Assembly: GCA_900770685.1 (NCBI GenBank)
Contig: CAAGLC010000015.1
Location: 1 to 6,361, forward strand
Direction of reading: 5' to 3'
Origin: Clostridia bacterium
GTDB lineage: Bacteria > Bacillota > Clostridia > Christensenellales > Borkfalkiaceae
DNA: 6,361 bases
In this document: positions 1 to 6,109 of the stretch, one piece after another
Numbering within the stretch: position 1 is the first letter of the stretch
How the letters are laid out: each line of letters starts with the position of its first letter
Notes under the pieces: model-generated
The model's database searches: none
The model's input: only the letters and a program-made list of their open reading frames with translations
Told to the model about the DNA's origin: nothing
Position numbers and translations under genes: made by a program

Positions 1-57
1 ACGTTTCCGTATACACGCTTTCCAAGCGTGCACATTAGACCACTCTGACACCTCTCC
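1..57 (-). tRNA. tRNA-Ser(GGA), partial (3' end beyond window)
   Basis: Read on the minus strand, the sequence starts with the 5' acceptor strand GGAGAGG (51-57), followed by TG and a D arm. A five-base-pair anticodon stem CACGC/GCGTG (26-30 with 14-18) closes a seven-base loop TTGGAAA. The anticodon GGA lies at 21-23 and reads UCC/UCU serine codons. After the anticodon stem comes the beginning of a long variable arm (TATACGGAAACGT), the hallmark of class II tRNAs such as tRNA-Ser. The rest of the variable arm, the T arm and the 3' acceptor strand lie outside the window, so it is truncated by the edge and shows no sign of damage. Confidence 0.95.
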
Positions 58-67
58 GTGCCGTATA

Positions 68-96
68 ATTATATCAAAAAAAAATCTGGTTGTCTA
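68..96 (-). promoter_or_regulatory. Promoter of the tRNA-Ser gene
   Basis: On the minus strand a TAGACA -35 box (91-96) is followed after 17 bases by a perfect TATAAT -10 box (68-73). The predicted start is near 61, four bases before the mature tRNA 5' end, leaving a very short leader for RNase P to remove. The spacing and the fit to the tRNA make this a good call, although it is not experimentally supported. Confidence 0.75.
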
Positions 97-156
97 TCGT
101 TTTTATATCGTCCAATAAAAAAGTTGGCGCTAATAATAAGTATATTTGTGCTTTAT

Positions 157-174
157 TCTATTGATTATAATAGA
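157..174. repeat. Short inverted repeat upstream of the ATP-grasp gene promoter
   Basis: TCTATT (157-162) and its exact inverse AATAGA (169-174) flank a six-base spacer, ending about 20 bases before the -35 box at 195. The stretch 58-273 holds two promoters and no gene. This small palindrome could be a regulator site, but in such AT-rich sequence it may be chance. A TATAAT at 166-171 overlaps it without a convincing -35 partner. Confidence 0.25.
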
Positions 175-194
175 TATAGCCTTTCTACATACGC

Positions 195-223
195 TTGACA
201 CGAAAAAAATAAGGTAGTATTAT
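195..223 (+). promoter_or_regulatory. Sigma-70/sigma-A promoter of the ATP-grasp gene
   Basis: A perfect TTGACA (195-200), a 17-base spacer and TATTAT (218-223) form a near-consensus promoter. The predicted start is near 230, giving a leader of about 44 bases. The ribosome binding site AAAAGGGG (252-259) lies 14 bases from the ATG, which is longer than usual and may lower translation. Confidence 0.8.
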
Positions 224-273
224 ATTGTTAACGAAAACACCTAAAATTTATAAAAGGGGCAAAAAACGATTAA

Positions 274-1152
274 ATGAAAGGACTAATCATAGTAAACGCC
301 TATAGGATTCCTAACCATTGCATGAAGCAAGCGAAAAGGATGAAGGAAGAATTTGATAAACTTGGGGTTGAAACTTTAATAGTTAGCGACGCAAGTTCCA
401 AATTTTGCATAGAGAACGGCGAACTTACCTCAAAAATTAAAGACGTTGATTTCATAGTTTTTTGGGATAAAGATAAATTTCTATCTAAAGCATTAACCAA
501 ACTTAATATAAGGCTATTTAACAGTCACGAAGCGATAAGAGTGTGTGACGATAAAGGGGAAACTTGCCTTGCGCTATCGAACAACGGAATTTTAATGCCT
601 AAAACCTTTTTTGCACCTTTGTGTTATAGGAAAGAGTGCGATATAGACCAAAGTTTTGCAGAGCATTTAATAAAGGAACTAAAATTTCCAATAATCGTAA
701 AGGAAACGTACGGCTCAATGGGGATAGGCGTTCATAAGGTGGAAAATAAAGCGGAACTTCTAAACGTTATGGAGCAACTCAAACTGACACCGCACGTATA
801 TCAAGAATATCTCGACGAAAAGGTAGGGGTTGACGTAAGAGTAATAGTAATCGGGGGAAAAGCCGTAGCGTCAATGGAGCGTAGGAACGCCGAAGATTTT
901 CGCTCGAATATCGGTCAAGGCGGGCAAGGAATTAAAATCGAGTTGACCGAAAAATTTCGCAAGACGGCGGAAAAATGCGCAAGCATATTGGGGCTAGATT
1001 ATTGTGGAGTAGATTTGCTTTACGGTAAAGACGGCGAGCCGTACGTATGCGAAGTAAATTCTAACGCCTTTTTCGAGGGAATAGAAAAAGCAACTAATAT
1101 AAACGTTGCCAAACTTTACGCTGAATATATAATAAATCAGATAAAAAAATAG
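274..1152 (+). CDS. RimK-type ATP-grasp ligase
   Basis: This is an ATP-grasp enzyme of the RimK/LysX type. The family joins an amino group to a carboxylate through an acyl-phosphate, typically adding glutamate or another amino acid to a peptide, protein or small molecule. The N-terminal third (about residues 1-90) is the pre-ATP-grasp domain. The stretch FNSHEAIRVCDDKGETCLAL begins near residue 82 and matches the RimK lid entry. K143 and the glycine loop G147-S148-M149-G150 bind ATP, and QEYLDE (177-182) contributes the hinge. D247 and the E260-V-N262 pair near the C-terminus are the expected Mg2+ ligands, so the enzyme looks active. At 292 residues it has the normal family length. It is transcribed alone, with no precursor peptide or biosynthetic partner beside it, so the substrate cannot be named. 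The start is the first ATG after the promoter, with a rather distant Shine-Dalgarno sequence. Confidence 0.85.
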   Translation: MKGLIIVNAYRIPNHCMKQAKRMKEEFDKLGVETLIVSDASSKFCIENGELTSKIKDVDFIVFWDKDKFLSKALTKLNIRLFNSHEAIRVCDDKGETCLALSNNGILMPKTFFAPLCYRKECDIDQSFAEHLIKELKFPIIVKETYGSMGIGVHKVENKAELLNVMEQLKLTPHVYQEYLDEKVGVDVRVIVIGGKAVASMERRNAEDFRSNIGQGGQGIKIELTEKFRKTAEKCASILGLDYCGVDLLYGKDGEPYVCEVNSNAFFEGIEKATNINVAKLYAEYIINQIKK

Positions 1153-1176
1153 GATACGAAAAATCGTATCCTATTT
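1147..1176. terminator. Bidirectional intrinsic terminator between converging genes
   Basis: A perfect 13-base-pair stem (1147-1159 with 1164-1176) closes an AAAA loop (1160-1163). On the plus strand it is followed by a T-rich tract, and on the minus strand the A-run at 1143-1149 reads as T residues. The hairpin overlaps the stop codon of the ATP-grasp gene (1150-1152) and that of the araC-type gene (1175-1177), so a single element appears to end both transcripts. Confidence 0.85.
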
Positions 1177-2032
1177 AATTTTTATTAATTTTCCTAAATT
1201 CTTTAGGGGAAAGCCCCGTGTGTTTTTTAAATAGTCTGGTAAAATAGTGTATGCTAATAAAGTTTAATTCTTCTGCAATAGTAGTAAAAGTCTTATCGGA
1301 AAAAACAATCTTATTTTTTGCAGACTCAAGTTTTTTTTCGGTTATATAATTAGTAATCGTTTTTCCGGTGAAAGACTTAAACTCCTTGCAAAGCGTCGAA
1401 CGGTTAGTTTTAAAAATAAAAGCAAGTTCGTCTAATGAAATTTTCTCGATAAAGTTATCGTTTAAGTAGTTAACGATTTCGCTAACCGAAAGTTTGTCCA
1501 AACTCTCCTTATCGCCCTCTACCGTCGCCGAAAAATCTCTTAAAATACCAATCAAAAAATATTCTAAAAGGTTTTTAAGCATCTGTTCTGCTCCGTAAGG
1601 TTTTTTCTTGCGTTTTTTCATATTGTATAAAGGCAAATCGTAGGGCGGAGCAAAAACGTTTCGCCCTTCCTTAACGATTTCGGCAAGTTTTTTAACGTTG
1701 GAAGGGTTAAGCGAAACGGGCGCAAGGGAAAACTTATCAAGTTGGTTTTCTTGACAGGAAAAGCCTATAATTATAACGGTGGGGGCGTTAGAACTTTCGC
1801 AGGATAAAGAGTGCAGTTCGTTAGGACGGTGAATAATCATTTTACCCTTATCCATAACTCCGTTATAATTTTCCGAATCGATATGAAGTGTTCCACCGGC
1901 AACGTACACTAATTCATAAAAGGGGTGTTTGTCGCTTTTAGTGTAAAAATCCATAGGAAATTCAAAGAAATGTAGGTTGGCAATACCCGTTACCGTAAGA
2001 CTGTTTTTTAAATCTTTTAACACGAAATCCAT
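1175..2032 (-). CDS. AraC-family transcriptional regulator
   Basis: The N-terminal part (about residues 15-100) looks like an AraC-type cupin sensing domain, with HPFYELVYVAGGTLHID around residues 36-52 and HRPNELHSL near 68-76. The C-terminal 100 residues form the paired helix-turn-helix DNA-binding domain. The first helix-turn-helix is near 200-221 (LDELAFIFKTNRSTLCKEF), and the second is near 248-271, ending in the family signature FTRLFKKHTGLSPKEFRK. At 285 residues it is a full-length member. It is divergent from the creatinase-like/ASRT/creatininase operon and is most likely its local activator, responding to a small ligand bound by the cupin; the ligand is unknown. No Shine-Dalgarno sequence precedes the ATG, and the promoter position suggests a leaderless mRNA. 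An alternative start at Met27 would cut into the sensing domain and also lacks a ribosome binding site. Confidence 0.92.
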   Translation of the reverse strand: MDFVLKDLKNSLTVTGIANLHFFEFPMDFYTKSDKHPFYELVYVAGGTLHIDSENYNGVMDKGKMIIHRPNELHSLSCESSNAPTVIIIGFSCQENQLDKFSLAPVSLNPSNVKKLAEIVKEGRNVFAPPYDLPLYNMKKRKKKPYGAEQMLKNLLEYFLIGILRDFSATVEGDKESLDKLSVSEIVNYLNDNFIEKISLDELAFIFKTNRSTLCKEFKSFTGKTITNYITEKKLESAKNKIVFSDKTFTTIAEELNFISIHYFTRLFKKHTGLSPKEFRKINKN

Positions 2033-2038
2033 AATACT

Positions 2039-2067
2039 ATTTTACAAGATTACAAGTTAATTGTCAA
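2039..2067 (-). promoter_or_regulatory. Promoter of the AraC-type gene, probably giving a leaderless mRNA
   Basis: On the minus strand a perfect TTGACA (2062-2067) is followed after 17 bases by TAAAAT (2039-2044). Only six bases separate the -10 box from the ATG at 2030-2032, so the predicted +1 is the A of the start codon itself. The spacer contains two TTACAAG copies on the plus strand (2042-2048 and 2050-2056), which could be a further regulatory site or chance. Confidence 0.7.
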
Positions 2068-2073
2068 TAAATA

Positions 2074-2117
2074 AATTTACGATTATGCAAAAACAATTGA
2101 CGATTTTGTAAAGACAA
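2074..2117. promoter_or_regulatory. Tandem 21-bp-period direct repeat, likely AraC-type operator
   Basis: Two 23-base copies (2074-2096 and 2095-2117) agree at 19 of 23 positions with a period of 21 bases, sharing AATT.ACGATT, TG, AAA and ACAA. Two helical turns between same-direction half-sites is the arrangement that AraC-family dimers recognise. The promoter-proximal copy overlaps the weak -35 box (2111-2116) of the divergent operon, which fits direct activation of RNA polymerase. The neighbouring AraC-type protein is the obvious candidate to bind it; that link is inferred. Confidence 0.65.
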
Positions 2118-2140
2118 ATAGGATAGGAAAGAGATATAAT
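2111..2140 (+). promoter_or_regulatory. Promoter of the creatinase-like/ASRT/creatininase operon
   Basis: A perfect TATAAT (2135-2140) stands 18 bases after AAGACA (2111-2116), a poor -35 box with four consensus bases. A good -10 with a weak -35 inside an operator repeat is typical of an activator-dependent promoter. The predicted start near 2147 gives a leader of about 26 bases with a strong ribosome binding site AAAGGAG (2157-2163), nine bases before the ATG. Confidence 0.7.
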
Positions 2141-2172
2141 TTATAAAAAAGCAAAAAAAGGAGAAAAACACT

Positions 2173-3348
2173 ATGCAAAGAATATGTATTCCCGATTATG
2201 AATATCAAGAAAGAATTAAAAAAGCGGCAGCTTTAGTACAAGAAAAAGGCTTAGACGCAATGCTCGTAGTATCAACGGAAAGCGACTACGCTAACGCGAG
2301 ATATTTTTCAGGTTTCTGGCCGTTATTTGAAAGAGCCGGCGTATTAATCGGCGCAAGTGGAAAAGCAGTATTATTAGTAGGACCGGAATCTGCAATATTT
2401 GCAAAAGATTTTGGTAAAATAGATAAAGTAATGGTACTCAAAGAGTTCAGAGAATCTGCAGACCCTGCATATCCGGAACTAGTACCCGATACGTTTAAGG
2501 ATGCGTTCAACTACATAGGCGTAACCGGTGAAAATATTAAAATCGGTTTAGGTTCATACGTTGAGTGTACTCTTCCTATTTTAGACGGGCTAAAGGAAAC
2601 TTATCCTAAGGCAGAAATAAGCGTATGTAGCGACATAATGGTTAAATTACGTAGCATTAAGTCGGAAAACGAACTTGCTTGTATTAGAGAAGGCTTTAGA
2701 ATCGTTGAACTTGCAACCGACGAAGTAGTTAAGGCGTTAAAACCGGGCGTAACCGAATTACAAATGGTAGGTATAGCGCAAAGAGTAATATATGAAAACG
2801 GCGCAGAATACGAAGGACTTCCAATGTACGTATTTAGCGAATCGTCAACTCGTCACGCAATAAGCCGTTCAACCTATAAGACCATAGGTAAAAACGATAT
2901 CGTTCAATTAAACTTATCTGCAAAAATCGACGGATATTCACCGGCAATCGGATTACCCGTATTTATGGGCAAAGCGGAAGGAGAAAAGAAAGAACTCGTT
3001 GAATTCTGCTTAAAGATGCACAATTGGACGACGGAAAATCTTAAGGCCGGCATTAAGGCAGACGTAGTTCCAAAGCAATTCTTACAAATGTTTAAGGATG
3101 CAGGATACGAAAAGAATTACGTATACGGACCTTGTCACGGAACGGGTATGATAGAAGTTGAAGCACCATGGATGGAAACCTCTTCTAACTATATTCTTCA
3201 AAAGAATATGACTTTCCAAGTAGATACCTTTATATCGGGATCAACCTTTGGATGCCGTTGGGAAAAGGGTATTGCGATTAAAGAAAACGGCGTAGAATCT
3301 TACACCGATTATCTTGAAAAGCACGGACTTATCGAACTTGGCTTCTAA
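2173..3348 (+). CDS. Creatinase-like M24-family pita-bread protein
   Basis: The 391-residue protein has the two-domain layout of M24B proteins such as creatinase and prolidase. An N-terminal creatinase-type domain (about 10-155) is followed by a pita-bread domain (about 165-385). The C-terminal domain keeps H228, the HGTG motif at H322 and the final E364 in RWEKGIAIKENG. The two aspartates that bridge the metals in true aminopeptidases are replaced by N247 (in VQLNLSA) and A258 (in GYSPA), and the next glutamate is D351. Loss of the dimetal site is also the state of creatinase, which hydrolyses creatine to sarcosine and urea without metal, and LN..(X)..GY resembles creatinase as I recall it. 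However, the creatinase active-site glutamate near this loop appears to be G260, so the substrate may differ. It is the first gene of the operon, with the next gene 15 bases downstream. It lacks a signal peptide and is probably cytoplasmic. Fold assignment is firm; substrate is unknown. Confidence 0.85.
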   Translation: MQRICIPDYEYQERIKKAAALVQEKGLDAMLVVSTESDYANARYFSGFWPLFERAGVLIGASGKAVLLVGPESAIFAKDFGKIDKVMVLKEFRESADPAYPELVPDTFKDAFNYIGVTGENIKIGLGSYVECTLPILDGLKETYPKAEISVCSDIMVKLRSIKSENELACIREGFRIVELATDEVVKALKPGVTELQMVGIAQRVIYENGAEYEGLPMYVFSESSTRHAISRSTYKTIGKNDIVQLNLSAKIDGYSPAIGLPVFMGKAEGEKKELVEFCLKMHNWTTENLKAGIKADVVPKQFLQMFKDAGYEKNYVYGPCHGTGMIEVEAPWMETSSNYILQKNMTFQVDTFISGSTFGCRWEKGIAIKENGVESYTDYLEKHGLIELGF

Positions 3349-3363
3349 TAAAAGGAGAGTTGT

Positions 3364-3726
3364 ATGAAAACGGTAGGAAAGAAATATTGGATAATACCGG
3401 ACTGTGAACTTCCACCTGAGGGTGAAGGTGAATTAAAAGGGCACGAAAGCGTAGTTATCGTTAACGATAGCAATAAAAAAGCAATAATTGACGTTAAGAT
3501 ATTCTTTACCGAGGGAAAACCCTACGAAGGAATTAAATGGGAAGTAGAGCCACAAACGGTTAAATGTTTCCGTATGAATAACGTTGAGCATATGTGCGGT
3601 TGGGTAGCGCCGTTAGAAACACAGTACGCAATGAAACTTTCTAGCAGTCAAAAAATCGTAGTACAGTACGGAAGACTTGATAATCGTCAAGTAAATCTTG
3701 CGTATTATACGACAATGGCATATTAA
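3364..3726 (+). CDS. ASRT-family protein (sensory rhodopsin transducer family)
   Basis: This 120-residue protein matches the Anabaena sensory rhodopsin transducer family along its length. Recognisable landmarks are KKYWIIPDCELPPEG near the N-terminus, HESVVIVND in the middle, and VVQYGRLDNRQ followed by TTMAY at the C-terminus, which correspond to HETVCILN, VVQHTRLDSRQ and STIAY of the Anabaena protein as I remember it. The founding member is a soluble all-beta tetramer that interacts with a rhodopsin. Most bacterial relatives have no rhodopsin partner and have been proposed to bind small molecules such as sugars. No rhodopsin gene is present here. Its place between two hydrolase-type genes, with AAAGGAG (3351-3357) six bases before the ATG, suggests it acts in the same pathway, perhaps by binding a substrate or product; that is inference. 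It is soluble, with no membrane segment or signal peptide. Confidence 0.85.
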   Translation: MKTVGKKYWIIPDCELPPEGEGELKGHESVVIVNDSNKKAIIDVKIFFTEGKPYEGIKWEVEPQTVKCFRMNNVEHMCGWVAPLETQYAMKLSSSQKIVVQYGRLDNRQVNLAYYTTMAY

Positions 3727-3737
3727 GGAGAAGCAAA

Positions 3738-4472
3738 ATGTTATTAGATCATTGTTTTCCAAGGGAAACCGATTATGTAAAAGAGAACAATTTGCCTCTA
3801 GTTATCGTAGGAGGAACGGTAGAATATCACGGACCGCATTGTTCGTACGGATGCGACACTTTGGTTGCTGAAGGATTAGTAAAGAAACTTGCCGAGAAAA
3901 AGCAATTGATGATAGCGCCGACTATTTCGTATAGCCCCTCAAGTTATGCAGTAGGTGGCAGAAAGAGTGGCACGGTGCATGTTCCCGAACGCTATTTCGA
4001 GGACTACGTATATCACGTTTTCAAGAGTTTTTTGTATTCGGGGTTTAGAAATATTTACGTTGTAATTCACCATCAGTTCGAACAAGAAAGCGAAATGCCA
4101 ATGACCTTATGTTATCGTACTGCAGCCAAGAGAGCAACTATGGAATATTTAGAAGAAACGCTTGGCGAAGGTTGGTGGGGAAGCGAAAGTTACGCTAACT
4201 ATTACGAACAGTTGGAGGGCGCAAACAACCCGTTTAACTGGATAAAGGTAATTCCGACTATGAGTACGGCAGTTCAAAACGCCACAGGATACGACCACGC
4301 TGGACAGTTTGAAAGTTCGATATTAATGTCTTTATATCCGGATAGCGTTGATTTATCTAGAATAGACGATATTAAGCATTGGTTTACCGATAGCGCAAGA
4401 AAAGCAAATAAAGAACTTGGCGACGAAATGGTTCGTCAATCGCTTGAATATTTAGAGCAAGCAATAAAATAA
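3738..4472 (+). CDS. Creatininase-family amidohydrolase
   Basis: The 244-residue protein has the creatininase fold, a family of metal-dependent amidohydrolases that includes creatininase, the riboflavin-pathway formamide hydrolase and the mycofactocin peptidase MftE. The first metal motif is intact: VGGTVEYHGPH followed by D40, giving E29, H31 and D40 with the 2- and 11-residue spacing of creatininase. The C-terminal motif D186-H187-A188-G189-Q-F-E192-S-S is also present. The central family motif NGHGGN is instead I110-H-H-Q-F-E115; H112 probably supplies the expected metal histidine, but the change is striking and may alter specificity. The start follows TAAGGAG, which overlaps the stop codon of the preceding gene, so the two genes are translationally close. 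The last gene of the operon, it ends before a strong terminator. Hydrolysis of a C-N bond in a cyclic or amidated compound is likely; creatinine itself is not established. Confidence 0.87.
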   Translation: MLLDHCFPRETDYVKENNLPLVIVGGTVEYHGPHCSYGCDTLVAEGLVKKLAEKKQLMIAPTISYSPSSYAVGGRKSGTVHVPERYFEDYVYHVFKSFLYSGFRNIYVVIHHQFEQESEMPMTLCYRTAAKRATMEYLEETLGEGWWGSESYANYYEQLEGANNPFNWIKVIPTMSTAVQNATGYDHAGQFESSILMSLYPDSVDLSRIDDIKHWFTDSARKANKELGDEMVRQSLEYLEQAIK

Positions 4473-4488
4473 AAAAACCAAAATAAAG

Positions 4489-4521
4489 AAAAAACACGGC
4501 TAAAGAAAAGCCGTGTTTTTT
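4489..4521 (+). terminator. Intrinsic terminator of the three-gene operon
   Basis: A stem with ACACGGCT/AGCCGTGT at its core (4489-4501 pairing with 4509-4521) encloses a seven-base AAAGAAA loop, and its descending arm runs into a T tract. It starts 16 bases after the stop codon of the creatininase-family gene. A-residues on the ascending side mean it could also stop stray transcription from the other strand. Confidence 0.88.
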
Positions 4522-4540
4522 ATTGTGCTAAAATAAAAAA

Positions 4541-4566
4541 TCGCCACAAAAAAGTTTTTGTGGCGA
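4541..4566 (-). terminator. Intrinsic terminator of the IMP dehydrogenase gene
   Basis: On the minus strand TCGCCACAAA pairs with TTTGTGGCGA (4557-4566 with 4541-4550) around a short loop, followed by a T tract read from 4531-4540. It lies 19 bases after the stop codon of the IMP dehydrogenase gene, and with the hairpin at 4489-4521 it separates the two converging transcription units. Confidence 0.85.
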
Positions 4567-4585
4567 AAGGTTTATAAATAATGGC

Positions 4586-6082
4586 TTATTGTTTGTCTTT
4601 AACCATAACGTCGTGCGCACCGCCTTCAACGATAGAAACCGAGCTAACGAGCGTAAGTTTAGCGTTTTTCTGTAAGTCTGGAATAGTTATTACACCACAG
4701 TTACACATAGTTGATTTAACTTTTGAAAGGGTAGTGTCCAAATTATCGTGTAATCTTCCGGCATAAGGAACGTAACTGTCAACGCCTTCAACGAAAGTGA
4801 GTTTAGTTTTTGAACCGCCAAGGTCGTATCTTTGCCAGTTTCTTGCTCTTGCGCTACCTTCACCCCAGTATTCCTTCATATAAACGCCGTTTATTAAAAC
4901 CTTGTTTGTGGGGCTTTCGTCAAAGCGAGAGAAATATCTACCGAGCATACAGAAATCGCAACCCATCGCGAGCGCTAAGGTGATATGATAATCGTGAACA
5001 ATACCACCGTCCGAGCAAATCGGAATATAAACTCCGGTTTTTTCAAAATATTCATCACGAGCCTTAGCAACTTCAATAACTGCAGTAGCTTGACCTTTAC
5101 CAATACCTTTAGTTTCTCTGGTGATACAAATAGAACCACCACCGATACCAACTTTAATAAAGTCTGCGCCAGCGTCTGCAAGGAAGTTAAATCCGTCCTT
5201 ATCAACGACGTTGCCTGCGCCGATTTTAACGGAATCACCGTAAGTTTGTCTAATCCACTCGATAGTTTTCTTTTGCCAAATAGAAAAGCCTTCAGAAGAG
5301 TCTATACAAAGAACGTCAGCGCCTGCTTCTAATAGGGCGGGGACGCGTTCTTTATAATCTCTAGAGTTAATACCAGCGCCAACTACGTAACGCTTATTAG
5401 CGTCTAATAATTCGTTAACGTTCTTTTTATGAGCGTCGTAGTCTTTTCTAAAAACGAAAGAAACGAGTTTTCCGTTTTTATCAACGATAGGGAGCGAATT
5501 TAATTTGTGATCCCAAATAATATCGTTTGCTTCGGAAAGGGTAGTGCCCTCAGGCGCGGTAATAAGTTTATCTAACGGGGTCATAAAGGTGCAAACTTTT
5601 TCATTTCCGTTCATTCTAGAAACACGGTAATCTCTTCCGGTAACTATACCGAGAAGTTTGCCGTTTGCAGTACCGTCTTCAGTAACGGCAAAGGTTGAGT
5701 GTCCGTTAAGTTCCTTTAATTTTAATACTTCGTTCAAATCGTCGTCAGGTTTAAGGTTAGAATCTGAAACGACGAAACCGGATTTATATTTTTTAACTTT
5801 TCTAATCATTTCGGCTTGTTGTTCAATTGTTTGAGAGCCGTAAATAAAAGAAACGCCACCCTCTTTAGCAAGAGCAATAGCCATGGTGTCGTTTGAAACC
5901 GATTGCATAATAGCAGAAACCATAGGGATATTTAATGAAATAGCAGGTTTCTCGCCTTTTTTGAATTTAACTAACGGCGTTTTAAGAGAAACGTTTTCCG
6001 GAATACAGTTTTCGTCAGTATAACCAGGGACTAAAAGATATTCGCTAAAAGTCCTTGAAGGAGTATTTTCGTAATGAGCCAT
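4586..6082 (-). CDS. guaB: IMP dehydrogenase
   Basis: This enzyme oxidises IMP to XMP with NAD+, the committed step of guanine nucleotide synthesis, in the cytoplasm. The start is taken at 6082 (MAHYENTPSRTFSEYLL), giving 498 residues, because TGAGGTG (6087-6093) lies just upstream and the open frame further upstream encodes only an AT-rich Phe/Ile run that crosses the promoter. A TIM-barrel core is interrupted at about residues 95-220 by a CBS domain pair. Catalytic landmarks are all present: D261 in CIDSS, the nucleophile C319 in GIGGGSICITRE, and the flap pair R418-Y419 in RNWQRYDLGG. These numbers coincide with those of the Tritrichomonas foetus enzyme, and the N-terminal half (for example VSAIMQSVS and GFVVSDSN) and C-terminal SSVSIVEGGAHDV also resemble it closely from memory. 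It is monocistronic, with its own promoter and terminator. Confidence 0.96.
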   Translation of the reverse strand: MAHYENTPSRTFSEYLLVPGYTDENCIPENVSLKTPLVKFKKGEKPAISLNIPMVSAIMQSVSNDTMAIALAKEGGVSFIYGSQTIEQQAEMIRKVKKYKSGFVVSDSNLKPDDDLNEVLKLKELNGHSTFAVTEDGTANGKLLGIVTGRDYRVSRMNGNEKVCTFMTPLDKLITAPEGTTLSEANDIIWDHKLNSLPIVDKNGKLVSFVFRKDYDAHKKNVNELLDANKRYVVGAGINSRDYKERVPALLEAGADVLCIDSSEGFSIWQKKTIEWIRQTYGDSVKIGAGNVVDKDGFNFLADAGADFIKVGIGGGSICITRETKGIGKGQATAVIEVAKARDEYFEKTGVYIPICSDGGIVHDYHITLALAMGCDFCMLGRYFSRFDESPTNKVLINGVYMKEYWGEGSARARNWQRYDLGGSKTKLTFVEGVDSYVPYAGRLHDNLDTTLSKVKSTMCNCGVITIPDLQKNAKLTLVSSVSIVEGGAHDVMVKDKQ

Positions 6083-6109
6083 ATTGCACCTCAAAAAAAT
6101 ATTTTTATT

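Noticed and set aside
102..117. A CCAA/TTGG hairpin in the region after the tRNA promoter
   Set aside because: Only four base pairs around an A-rich loop, too weak to call a terminator or structured RNA.
300..500. Minus-strand open frame opposite the ATP-grasp gene
   Set aside because: It is a shadow of a well-supported gene and has no promoter, ribosome binding site or similarity that I recognise.
2286..2510. Minus-strand open frame opposite the creatinase-like gene
   Set aside because: It is a shadow frame rich in Ser, Ala and Asn, without start signals.
4975..5238. Minus-strand open frame of 87 codons inside guaB
   Set aside because: It is an alternative frame of the conserved IMP dehydrogenase core with no start signal.
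4581..5332. Plus-strand open frames at 4581-4766 and 4985-5332
   Set aside because: They lie opposite the IMP dehydrogenase gene, have no ribosome binding site or recognisable domain, and their composition is that expected of antisense reading.
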